Assembly: GCF_039535235.1 (NCBI RefSeq)
Contig: NZ_BAAAWU010000001.1
Location: 4,712,001-4,776,000, forward strand
Direction: 5' to 3'
DNA length: 64,000 bases
Origin: Streptomyces roseoviridis
Lineage (GTDB): Bacteria; Actinomycetota; Actinomycetes; Streptomycetales; Streptomycetaceae
Each line of letters opens with the position of its first letter. The first letter of the stretch is position 1. Positions 41,079 to 48,699 of the stretch are shown in pieces. The position numbers and the translations under genes were made by a program. The notes beneath the pieces are model-generated. The model made no database searches. It worked only from the letters and a program-made list of their open reading frames with translations, and was not told the DNA's origin.

Positions 41079-41771
41079 ATGAGCAACGATCAGCCGCCGC
41101 CGTCCCCGGGACAGCCGCCCGATGACGATCCGTTCCGCAAGAGGCCCCAGGAACCGCCGCCGGGCGGCCCGCCCCCGGGAGGTCCGCCTCCCGGCGGGCC
41201 GCCGCCGGGAAGCCCGTACGGCTCGCCCTACGACAGCGCGCCGCCGCCGCCCTACGGCGGCTACGGAGGCGGTTACGGCGGCACCGATCCGCTCGCCGGG
41301 ATGCCGCCGCTGGCCGAGTCGGGGCGGCGCATCGCCGCCCGCGTCATCGACTGGCTGATCATCGCCATCCCGCTGGCGATCATCGGCATCCCCTTCAAGG
41401 TGTACGAACGCGCCGGGGACGAGAACGACTTCGGCGACACCGTCAACAGCCTCAACGGCGGCGGCCAGCTGGTCTTCCAGCTCATCACCATCGTCGCCTA
41501 CGTCGCCTACGACACCGTCATGACGGCGAAGAACGGCCAGACCCTCGGCAAGAAGCTGATGAAGCTGCGGGTCGCCATGCTCAACGACGGCTCCACGCCG
41601 CCGATGAGCACCGCCCTCATCCGCGCGATCGTGCTCTGGCTGCCCGCGCTGATCTGCTGCGCCTGTCTGTGGCCGTTGCTGATCCTGATCCTCATCCTGG
41701 TGGACAAGCCGTACAAGCAGGGCCTTCACGACAAGGCGGCCAAGACCGTCGTGGTCTCCGTGCCCCAGTGA
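41079..41771 (+). CDS. RDD-family membrane protein
   Basis: 230 residues from the ATG at 41079. Residues 1-75 are Pro/Gly/Tyr-rich (PPPGGPPPGGPPPGG, YGGYGGGYGG). The RDD domain then runs LAESGRRIAARVIDWLIIAIPLAIIGIPFKV, VFQLITIVAYVAYDTVMTAKNGQTLGKKLMKLRVAM, and ALIRAIVLWLPALICCACLWPLLILILILVDKPYKQGLHDKAAKTVVV. It is a paralogue of the preceding gene, sharing the GQTLGKKL and HDKAAKT motifs; a tandem duplication is likely. Function unknown. A leaderless or weakly initiated mRNA is possible since no ribosome site is clear. Confidence 0.88.
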   Translation: MSNDQPPPSPGQPPDDDPFRKRPQEPPPGGPPPGGPPPGGPPPGSPYGSPYDSAPPPPYGGYGGGYGGTDPLAGMPPLAESGRRIAARVIDWLIIAIPLAIIGIPFKVYERAGDENDFGDTVNSLNGGGQLVFQLITIVAYVAYDTVMTAKNGQTLGKKLMKLRVAMLNDGSTPPMSTALIRAIVLWLPALICCACLWPLLILILILVDKPYKQGLHDKAAKTVVVSVPQ

Positions 41772-41805
41772 CCCTTCGGGTCAACCGGGCCGAAAAGGAC
41801 GAGTG

Positions 41806-42087
41806 TTACGAACCGACCCGGGTGTCGGCCCCCGCCCCCACGGGCGCGGCCGGCACCCGGATCCCGTTGTCCGCGCGGTCGGACGGGCTTGTGGCGACCG
41901 GAGTCTTGACGTGCCTCGTGCGGACCGGCATCGTCACCGCCACCAGCACACCGAGCATCAGGCCGGCGGCGCAGACCGCCGCGATGCCGAGCGTCGCGGT
42001 CGTGCCGGAGAGCAGCAGCAGGGCGACGGTCGAGAGCACGACGGTGGCCGAACCGTAGGCGAGCTGTGCGGCGTTCGGTCGCTGCAT
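41806..42087 (-). CDS. Small two-helix membrane protein
   Basis: 93 residues from the ATG at 42087. Two predicted helices, AAQLAYGSATVVLSTVALLLLSG and TATLGIAAVCAAGLMLGVLVAVTMPV, are followed by a polar tail (RTRHVKTPVATSPSDRADNGIRVPAAPVGAGADTRVGS). It converges on the RDD gene. Not assigned to a family; similar small proteins occur in other streptomycetes. No clear ribosome site, but codon bias supports it. Confidence 0.65.
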   Translation of the reverse strand: MQRPNAAQLAYGSATVVLSTVALLLLSGTTATLGIAAVCAAGLMLGVLVAVTMPVRTRHVKTPVATSPSDRADNGIRVPAAPVGAGADTRVGS

Positions 42088-42418
42088 GGCGGTTACCGTC
42101 CCTCGGGCGCGTGGCGACTGGCGACTCTACGACGGTGGATGCCCGAGGGGAACCGGCGGTAAGCGTGACCTTACCCACGGCTCCGGTGCACGGGGGGCGC
42201 AGGGGCGCACGGCCGTGGCAGCCTGCGGCCCCGGAAGTTGGTTCGATGTTCGACTATCGGAAATCCGCTCCTGCATAGTGCAGTTGGTCTGTCCAAGTCA
42301 AGATCTGTCTTTTCTGCTTCATCTCCGGTCGAATGTCGTCACTTGTGACGCGCGAACCCGCCGAGCGGACACCCCACCACCGGTCCGCGGCGAGGAGCGC
42401 CGGGGAGGACAGATCCAA
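42088..42418. promoter_or_regulatory. Upstream region of the M6 protease with two palindromes
   Basis: 331 bp without a gene. CTGCA-TAG-TGCAG (42271-42283) and CGTCAC-TT-GTGACG (42337-42350) are perfect inverted repeats in a locally A/T-richer segment (42240-42345). These are candidate operators for a secreted protease expected to be growth-phase controlled. No convincing -35/-10 pair could be fixed. Confidence 0.4.
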
Positions 42419-44827
42419 GTGACCATCAGACGACGGGCCATCAGAGCGTCCGCGGTCGTCGTGGCGCTCGCGGCCACCGCCGCCACCGCCTCGACCTTCA
42501 GCACCGCGTGGGCCGACGACCACTCGGGCGCACCCACGACCGCTCCGCGGGCCGTGGACAAGCTCACGGTCGACCACGACCTCGAGGGTCCGTTCAGCAA
42601 GCAGCAGGAGCAGCAGCGCAAGGCCGCCATCGAGCAGGTGCTCAACGGCGAGTCCAAGGTCGAGCGCCGCAACGGCTCCCAGGTCGTCAAGCTCGACAGC
42701 AAGAAGTACGTCGAGCTCGGCCGCGAGAAGACCGACAAGATCTTCACCATCCTCGTCGAGTTCGGCGACCAGGTCGACACCACGACCCTGGTCGACCGCA
42801 AGGACGACGACACCACCGAGCTGAAGCCGAAGTACGGCGGCACGCCCGGCCCGCTGCACAACCAGATAGCCAAGCCCGACCGCTCGAAGGACAACTCGAC
42901 GGCCTGGCAGGAGGACTACGACCAGAAGCACTTCCAGGACCTGTACTTCGGCACCGGCAAGGACGCCTTCGGCCGGCCGAAGCAGTCCCTGAAGACCTAC
43001 TACGAGAAGACCTCGTCCGGCCGCTACTCGGTCGACGGCCAGGTCTCCGACTGGGTCAAGCTCCCCTACAACGAGGCCCGCTACGGCTCCAACTACTGCG
43101 GCCAGTCCAACTGCGCCAACGTGTGGGACACGGTCCGCGACGGCGTCACCGCCTGGGTCGCCGACCAGAAGGCCAAGGGCAAGTCGGACGCCGAGATCAA
43201 GTCGACGCTGGCCCAGTACGACCTGTGGGACCGCTACGACTTCGACGCCGACGGCAACTTCAACGAGCCCGACGGCTACATCGACCACTTCCAGCTCGTG
43301 CACGCGGGCGAGGACGAGTCGGCCGGCGGCGGCGCCCAGGGCGGCGACGCCCTGTGGGCCCACCGCTGGTACGCGTACGGCACCAACGCCGGCAAGACCG
43401 GCCCCGAGAACAACAAGGCCGGCGGCACCCAGATCGGCGACACCGGCATCTGGGTCGGCGACTACACCGTGCAGCCGGAGAACGGCGGCCTCGGCGTCTT
43501 CGCGCACGAGTACGGCCACGACCTCGGTCTGCCGGACCACTACGACACCGCCGGCGGCGAGAACTCGACCGGCTACTGGACGCTCATGTCGTCCGGTTCC
43601 TGGCTCGGCACCGGCAAGGACGCCATCGGCGACCTGCCCGGCGACATGACCTCGTGGGACAAGCTGCAGCTCGGCTGGCTCAACTACGCCAAGGTCAACG
43701 ACTGGCAGCGCGGTACGAAGACCACCCACAAGCTGGGCGTGTCCGAGTACAACACCAAGAACCCGCAGGCGCTCCTCGTCGAGCTGCCGAAGAAGGCCGT
43801 CACCACCGACGTCGTGGCCCCCGCCGAGGGTGCCACCCAGTGGTGGAGCGACATGGGTGACGACCTCAAGAACACCCTGACCCGTTCCGTCGACCTGACC
43901 GGCAAGAGCTCGGCCTCCCTGGAGCTCCAGGGCTGGTACGACATCGAGCTGGACTACGACTACCTCTACACCGAGGTGTCGACGGACGGCGGCGCCAACT
44001 GGACGGCCGTCGACGGCACCGCCAACGGCAAGCCGCTCCCGCGCGACGCGTCCGGCGCCCCGGCGCTGACCGACGTCTCCGGCGCGTACCAGAAGCTGGT
44101 CTACGACCTGAACGCCTACGCGGGCAAGAAGTTCGACCTCCGCTTCCGCTACCAGACGGACGGCGGCGCGGGCGGCAAGGGCTTCGCGGCCGACGCCATC
44201 ACCCTGACCGCCGACGGCGCCACGGTCTTCTCGGACAACGCCGAGAACGGTGCCAACGGCTGGACCGCCAAGGGCTTCCAGCGCATCGGCAAGGGCTTCA
44301 CGAAGGAGTACGAGCAGTACTACATCGCGGAGAACCGCCAGTACGTGTCGTACGACAAGACCCTCGAGGTCGGCCCGTACAACTTCGGCTTCGCCGGTGA
44401 CAAGGCGAGCTGGGTCGAGCACTACCCGTACCAGACCGGCCTGCTGATCTGGAAGTGGGACCTGTCCCAGAAGGACAACAACACCTCCCAGCACCCGGGT
44501 GCCGGCCTCGTCCTCCCGGTCGACGCCCACCCGAGCCCGCTGAAGTGGCGTGACGGCACCCTGATGCGCAACCGCGTCCAGGCGTACGACTCGCCGTTCG
44601 GCCTCACCCGCACCGACGGCTTCCAGCTGCACAAGGCGGGCGAGCCGACCTGGGTCCCGTCGCAGGCCGGCAACCCGGTCTTCGACGACCGCAAGGGTGT
44701 CTACTGGTTCGCCGAGACCCCGCGCGCGGGTGTCCAGGTTACTGACACCAACACCAAGATCCAGGTCCTGAAGGAAGCGAAGGACGGCTCGACGATCACC
44801 GTCCAGGTGGGTCCGTCGACGAAGTAA
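42419..44827 (+). CDS. Secreted M6-family (immune inhibitor A) metalloprotease
   Basis: 802 residues from a GTG with GGGGAGGA 11 bp upstream. An Arg-rich signal peptide (TIRRRAIRASAVVVALAATAATASTFSTAWA) directs export. A propeptide (about 40-150) precedes the M6 domain: IFTILVEFGDQ, FQDLYFG, then the zinc site H363-E-Y-G-H367 in FAHEYGHDLGLPDHYDTAGGENSTGYWTLMSSGSW. Two Ca/carbohydrate-binding-like beta domains with immune-inhibitor repeats follow (ASLELQGWYDIELDYDYLYTEVSTDGGANWTAVDG). These enzymes degrade extracellular protein. All catalytic residues are present. It is monocistronic with its own terminator. Confidence 0.93.
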   Translation: MTIRRRAIRASAVVVALAATAATASTFSTAWADDHSGAPTTAPRAVDKLTVDHDLEGPFSKQQEQQRKAAIEQVLNGESKVERRNGSQVVKLDSKKYVELGREKTDKIFTILVEFGDQVDTTTLVDRKDDDTTELKPKYGGTPGPLHNQIAKPDRSKDNSTAWQEDYDQKHFQDLYFGTGKDAFGRPKQSLKTYYEKTSSGRYSVDGQVSDWVKLPYNEARYGSNYCGQSNCANVWDTVRDGVTAWVADQKAKGKSDAEIKSTLAQYDLWDRYDFDADGNFNEPDGYIDHFQLVHAGEDESAGGGAQGGDALWAHRWYAYGTNAGKTGPENNKAGGTQIGDTGIWVGDYTVQPENGGLGVFAHEYGHDLGLPDHYDTAGGENSTGYWTLMSSGSWLGTGKDAIGDLPGDMTSWDKLQLGWLNYAKVNDWQRGTKTTHKLGVSEYNTKNPQALLVELPKKAVTTDVVAPAEGATQWWSDMGDDLKNTLTRSVDLTGKSSASLELQGWYDIELDYDYLYTEVSTDGGANWTAVDGTANGKPLPRDASGAPALTDVSGAYQKLVYDLNAYAGKKFDLRFRYQTDGGAGGKGFAADAITLTADGATVFSDNAENGANGWTAKGFQRIGKGFTKEYEQYYIAENRQYVSYDKTLEVGPYNFGFAGDKASWVEHYPYQTGLLIWKWDLSQKDNNTSQHPGAGLVLPVDAHPSPLKWRDGTLMRNRVQAYDSPFGLTRTDGFQLHKAGEPTWVPSQAGNPVFDDRKGVYWFAETPRAGVQVTDTNTKIQVLKEAKDGSTITVQVGPSTK

Positions 44828-44863
44828 CGACGAGATTTTCTGAATCGTCGCAGGTCAAAGCAT

Positions 44864-44906
44864 GATCGGCCGTCGCCCTCTAGCGGGCGGCGGCCGATCG
44901 TGTTTA
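44864..44906 (+). terminator. Terminator of the M6 protease gene
   Basis: A 15-bp stem with one G-U pair (44864-44878 with 44885-44899) is followed by GTGTTTAGG, 37 bp after the stop codon. Confidence 0.82.
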
Positions 44907-44971
44907 GGTGCGTCTTACGGCCTCGGCCGCCCGACCTTATTGACAGTCGTTCCACGGGGGAGTGGTTCCGC

Positions 44972-45277
44972 ATGCCCAACGGAGGGTTCAGCCGACTGCC
45001 GGGAGGCAGTGTCGTCGTCGCCATAGGACTGCCCAGCCCGGCCGGCGACGGGGCCACCGTCCGCTTCCTGGTGCACGCGGCGAACCGGGCCCGCGCCCTG
45101 ACCCGGCTGCGGAACCTCGGCCTGCGGGCGGTCTACCTCCGCGGCAACACCGAGCCGCCCACCCCGGACGAGATCACGGCCGTGCTGCACCACCCGGACG
45201 GCCTGCTGTGGCGCTCCACGCCCGGCCACGCCCAGGAGCTGTGGCACCCCGTACGGTCGCTCCCGAAGGCCGTCTGA
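44972..45277 (+). CDS. Small conserved hypothetical protein
   Basis: 101 residues from an ATG with GGGGGAGTGG 8 bp upstream. MPNGGFSRLPGGSVVVAIGLPSPAGDGATVRFLVHAANRARALTRLRNLGLRAVYLRGNTEPPTPDEITAVLHHPDGLLWR shows a compact alpha/beta protein without signal or membrane helix. I do not recognise a domain. Many streptomycetes have a homologue in this place, between the M6 protease and pncA. The spacing to the convergent pncA gene is 44 bp. Confidence 0.7.
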   Translation: MPNGGFSRLPGGSVVVAIGLPSPAGDGATVRFLVHAANRARALTRLRNLGLRAVYLRGNTEPPTPDEITAVLHHPDGLLWRSTPGHAQELWHPVRSLPKAV

Positions 45278-45321
45278 GCCCCCGGGCCGGTCCGGGGGCC
45301 CCGAAGCCCCCGGGCCGGCCG

Positions 45322-45915
45322 TCAGCCCGCCACGACCGGCTTGCCGGTCAGCTCCACACCCGCCGCGCGCAGCTCCTCGAGGGCCCGGTCGGTGGTCTGT
45401 CTGGCCACCCCGGCCGTCAGGTCGAGCAGCACATGGGTGCGGAAGCCCTCGCGGGCCGCGTCCAGGGCGGTCGCCCGCACGCAGTGGTCGGTGGCGATGC
45501 CGACCACGTCGACCTCGGTGACCTTGCGGGCGCGCAGCCACTCGGCGAGCGTGCTGCCGTTCTCGTCGCGCCCTTCGAAGCCGCTGTACGCGGCCGCGTA
45601 GGCGCCCTTGTCGAAGACCGCGTCGACGGCGCCGCTGGCGACGGCCGGCGCGAAGTTCGGATGGAAGCCGACGCCCTCGGTGCCCGCCACGCAGTGCCGC
45701 GGCCAGGAGTCCACGTAGTCCGGCTGCTCCGAGAAGTGGCCGCCCGGGTCGACGTGGTGGTCGCGGGTGGCGACCACGTGCTGGTAGGCGGCGCCGCCCG
45801 CGGCGCCCACCAGTTCGGTGACGGCGGCGGCGACGTCCGCGCCCCCGGCCACCGCGAGGCTGCCGCCCTCGCAGAAGTCGTTCTGTACGTCCACAACGAT
45901 CAGTGCGCGGTGCAT
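45322..45915 (-). CDS. pncA: Nicotinamidase
   Basis: 197 residues. It is an isochorismatase-like hydrolase with the triad Asp9 (VVDVQNDF), Lys103 (FDKGAY) and Cys145 (ATDHCVRAT), and metal ligands Asp52, His54, His60 and probably His74. It converts nicotinamide to nicotinate, the substrate of the enzyme encoded by the upstream pncB; both work in the NAD salvage (Preiss-Handler) route. The gap after pncB is 108 bp and contains a GC hairpin (about 45969-45989) that may lower read-through, so it may have its own start site. Confidence 0.95.
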   Translation of the reverse strand: MHRALIVVDVQNDFCEGGSLAVAGGADVAAAVTELVGAAGGAAYQHVVATRDHHVDPGGHFSEQPDYVDSWPRHCVAGTEGVGFHPNFAPAVASGAVDAVFDKGAYAAAYSGFEGRDENGSTLAEWLRARKVTEVDVVGIATDHCVRATALDAAREGFRTHVLLDLTAGVARQTTDRALEELRAAGVELTGKPVVAG

Positions 45916-46023
45916 GGCGGGTTCCTTCGCGAGCGGGCGGTCGGGGTCGGGTTCGAGCCTAGAGACTTCCCCCTCCGCGGGGGAGGGGGCGCTCTCGAGG
46001 CGTCGCGCGGGTCGCGCGGGGCG

Positions 46024-47352
46024 TCACACGTACTCGGTCGGCAGGACCGGCTCGCCCCGCGACAGCTGGATCGCCGACATCGGCAGTGCCGCGCGGGCCG
46101 CGATGTGACGGGTCCTGGCCGCCTCCAGGGGCTCGCGGGCCACCACGTCGCCGCCCTTGACCAGCTCGACCAGGAGCTGCCGGTCGACGAGGGCGGCCGG
46201 GACGGGGCCGGTGCCGACGACCTCGGCCTCGGCGATCCCGTCGGCGTCCACCCGGCGGGCGGCCCACTTGCGCCCGCCGACGGAGGCCTTGCCGCCCACC
46301 GACTTCTTCGCCACCGGAACGAGCGGCGCCTTCGGATCGGCGGAGGAGGCACGGGCGACCAGCTTGTAGACCATCGAGCAGGTCGGGTGACCGCTGCCGG
46401 TGACCAGCTGGGTGCCCACCCCGTACGCGTCGACCGGCGCGGCCGCGAGCGAGGCGATGGCGTACTCGTCCAGGTCGGAGGTCACCACGATCCTGGTGCC
46501 GGTCGCGCCCAGCTCGTCGAGCTGCTGCCGCACCCGGTGGGCGACGAGCAGCAGGTCGCCGGAGTCGATCCGGACCGCCCCGAGCCCGGTCCCGGCCACC
46601 TCGACGGCGGTGCGGACGGCCTCGGTGACGTCGTAGGTGTCCACCAGGAGGGTGGTGCCGCCGCCCAGCGAGTCCACCTGGGCCCGGAAGGCGTCGCGCT
46701 CGGTGTCGTGCAGCAGGGTGAAGGCGTGGGCGGAGGTGCCGACGGTCGGGATGCCGTAGCGGAAACCGGCCGCCAGGTCCGAGGTGGAGTCGAAGCCGCC
46801 CACGTAGGCGGCCCGCGAGGAGGCCACGGCGGCGAGCTCGTGGGTGCGCCGGGCGCCCATCTCGATCAGCCGCCGGCCGCCCGCGGCGGCCGACATGCGG
46901 GAGGCCGCCGCGGCGATGGCGGAGTCGTGGTTGAGGATGGACAGGATCACGGTCTCCAGGAGCACGCACTCCGCGAAGGAGCCCTCGACCCGCAGGATCG
47001 GCGAGCCGGGGAAGTACACCTCGCCCTCGGGGTATCCCCAGATGTCGCCGGAGAAGCGGTAGTGCCCGAGCCATTCCAGGGTCGGCTCGTCGACGATGCC
47101 CCGCTCGCGCAGGAAGCCGAGCACGGCCGGGTCGAAGCGGAAGTTCTCGACGGCGTCCAGGACCCGCCCGATGCCCGCCACCACGCCGTAGCGCCGCCCC
47201 TCGGGCAGCCGGCGGGTGAAGACCTCGAAGACGGACCTGCGGTCCGCCGTCCCGGCCCTGAGGGCCGCCTGGAGCATGGTCAGCTCGTACTGGTCGGTGA
47301 AGAGCGCGGTCGACGGCACGTCCACCGGCAGCCCAAGGTCCGCAGCGTTCAT
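46024..47352 (-). CDS. pncB: Nicotinate phosphoribosyltransferase
   Basis: 442 residues. The family motifs are TALFTDQYELTMLQAALRAG (residues 16-35), SVFEVFTRRLPEGRRYGVVAG, GSPILRVEGSFAECVLLETVILSILNHDSAIAAAASRM, and VRIDSGDLLLVAHRVRQQLDELG with LVTGSGHPTCSMVYKLV near the phosphoribosyl-binding site. It joins nicotinate to PRPP, using ATP, to give NaMN. A perfect 9-bp inverted repeat (47371-47391), 19 bp upstream of its start, is a likely repressor site. It forms a functional unit with pncA. Divergent from clpS. Confidence 0.95.
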   Translation of the reverse strand: MNAADLGLPVDVPSTALFTDQYELTMLQAALRAGTADRRSVFEVFTRRLPEGRRYGVVAGIGRVLDAVENFRFDPAVLGFLRERGIVDEPTLEWLGHYRFSGDIWGYPEGEVYFPGSPILRVEGSFAECVLLETVILSILNHDSAIAAAASRMSAAAGGRRLIEMGARRTHELAAVASSRAAYVGGFDSTSDLAAGFRYGIPTVGTSAHAFTLLHDTERDAFRAQVDSLGGGTTLLVDTYDVTEAVRTAVEVAGTGLGAVRIDSGDLLLVAHRVRQQLDELGATGTRIVVTSDLDEYAIASLAAAPVDAYGVGTQLVTGSGHPTCSMVYKLVARASSADPKAPLVPVAKKSVGGKASVGGRKWAARRVDADGIAEAEVVGTGPVPAALVDRQLLVELVKGGDVVAREPLEAARTRHIAARAALPMSAIQLSRGEPVLPTEYV

Positions 47353-47370
47353 GTGAGGATGCTACCGCAG

Positions 47371-47391
47371 TATTCGTCACATTGACGAATA
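47371..47391. promoter_or_regulatory. Palindromic operator between pncB and clpS
   Basis: TATTCGTCA-CAT-TGACGAATA is a perfect 9-bp inverted repeat. It lies close to the pncB start, where a repressor would block transcription. A NAD-responsive regulator of the NrtR (Nudix-like) or NiaR type is plausible from context; I cannot confirm the motif of either for this genus. Confidence 0.6.
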
Positions 47392-47478
47392 GGCGGTCCG
47401 GGCAGGTGGCACCGGGCGTGCCGCGTGCGGGTGGCCCCGTTTGTGCGGCGGGCCGGTCGGGGTGGCAGCATGGGCTGA

Positions 47479-47784
47479 GTGAGCGTTGCGCCTATCGAGA
47501 TCGAACGGACCGCATCGGCCGAGGAGGTCTCCGCCGTCGTCGAACCCGACGTGCCCTGGGTGACCCTCGTGCACAACGACCCGGTCAACCTGATGAGCTA
47601 TGTCACCTACGTCTTCCAGGCGTACTTCGGCTACTCCAAGGACAAGGCGCACAAGCTGATGCTCGACGTGCACAACAAGGGCCGCGCGGTGGTCTCCAGC
47701 GGCACCCGCGAGGAGATGGAACGGGACGTGCAGGCGATGCACGGCTACGGCCTGTGGGCGACCCTGTCGCAGGACCGCGGCTGA
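47479..47784 (+). CDS. clpS: ATP-dependent Clp protease adaptor ClpS
   Basis: 101 residues from a GTG. After a flexible 25-residue start comes the ClpS core VPWVTLVHNDPVNLMSYVTYVFQAYFGYSKDKAHKLMLDVHNKGRAVVSSGTREEMERDVQAMHGYGLWATLSQ. The Asn-Asp pair (HNDPVN) and the hydrophobic pocket around Met/Tyr bind N-terminal degron residues for delivery to ClpAP/ClpC. Its stop overlaps the next start by one base (TGATG), so ClpS and the DUF2017 protein are made together. Confidence 0.95.
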   Translation: MSVAPIEIERTASAEEVSAVVEPDVPWVTLVHNDPVNLMSYVTYVFQAYFGYSKDKAHKLMLDVHNKGRAVVSSGTREEMERDVQAMHGYGLWATLSQDRG

Positions 47785-48368
47785 TGGCGGGGCACTTCGA
47801 GGCGCTGCCCGGCGGCGGCGCGGCCGTCGCGCTCGACGAGGTCGAGATCTCCATCCTGCGCTCCCTCGCCGTCCAGCTCATGGAACTGATCGGTCCCGGC
47901 GACGAGCCCGCCGAGGGTGAGGACCCGCTGGCCGCCCTCTTCGCCGAGGGGCCCAGCGAGCCGCCCTCCGACCCGGCGCTGCGCCGGCTGTTCCCCGACG
48001 CGTACGGGGACGACACCGACGAGCTGCGGCAGGCCGCTGCCGACTTCCGCCGCTTCACCGAGAACGACCTGCGGACCCGCAAGCGCGAGGACGCGCTCAC
48101 CGTGGTCCGCACCCTCGACGCGGTCGCCTCGGCGGCGGCCGGCGAGGGCGGCGGGGTCCTCGAGCTCACCGCGGACCAGTCCCGTTGCTGGCTCGGCGCG
48201 CTCAACGACCTGCGGCTGACGATCGGCACCCGGCTCGAGGTCACGGACGACGACGAGGGCGAGCGCCTCTACCGGCTGCCCGACTCCGACCCGCGCAAGC
48301 CCATGGTGATGGCCTACCTCTGGCTGGGCGGCCTGCAGGAGTCGCTCGTCGGCACCCTGATGCCGTAA
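47784..48368 (+). CDS. DUF2017 family protein
   Basis: 194 residues. FEALPGGGAAVALDEVEISILRSLAVQLMELIGPGD starts a helical DUF2017 fold and FRRFTENDLRTRKREDALTVVRTLD and LTADQSRCWLGALNDLRLTIGTRLEVTDDD are its later motifs. This domain is actinobacterial and of unknown role. It is always beside clpS as far as I recall, and the one-base overlap indicates coupled translation, so a function in ClpS/N-degron proteolysis is a fair guess but unproven. Confidence 0.88.
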   Translation: MAGHFEALPGGGAAVALDEVEISILRSLAVQLMELIGPGDEPAEGEDPLAALFAEGPSEPPSDPALRRLFPDAYGDDTDELRQAAADFRRFTENDLRTRKREDALTVVRTLDAVASAAAGEGGGVLELTADQSRCWLGALNDLRLTIGTRLEVTDDDEGERLYRLPDSDPRKPMVMAYLWLGGLQESLVGTLMP

Positions 48369-48485
48369 CGCGGCCCCCGTCCGCGCCGGCGGGCGTTCGC
48401 TCAGCGGACGCTCAAATCCGCATAACGAATACGTCACCAAAGAGTCCACCTTTGCCGCGCCCAGTCCTCTTTGTCCACATTTTGG

Positions 48486-48501
48486 TGTGATGTGGGTCAC
48501 G
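48486..48501 (+). promoter_or_regulatory. Crp-type site upstream of amino acid permease
   Basis: TGTGA-TGTGGG-TCACG matches both the classical TGTGA-N6-TCACA and the streptomycete Crp pattern GTG-N6-GNCAC. It lies 214 bp before the permease start, in a 331-bp gene-free stretch (48369-48699) that also has A/T-rich patches at 48415-48440 and 48530-48545. Confidence 0.55.
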
Positions 48502-48699
48502 AAAGCCCCCGTCGATCACTGTGAACGCCGTGATAAATCTTCACGACCACCCGGGGACGCCACCCCTGTCCCCGGGGGCGCTTCGACCGGCTGACCGCCG
48601 GTGGCACTCCATCCACATCCGGGGGGATCAGGACCTGATCCGCAGCACACACGGCCCAGCGGCCGGCGCGCGGATCAGCATGGAGAAAGGCGCACCACC

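Noticed and set aside
35664..41771. An open frame of about 2,000 codons on the plus strand.
   Set aside because: It runs antisense through the TPR gene and out of frame through the FAD oxidase, ssgG and first RDD gene; only its last 230 codons (from 41079) are a real gene. Long false frames are normal at this GC content.
42283..42297. TTGG-TCTGT-CCAA before the M6 protease as a DasR site.
   Set aside because: The arms are spaced differently from dre (13 against 12-16 bp palindrome with TCTAGA centre) and only about 8 of 12 core bases agree.
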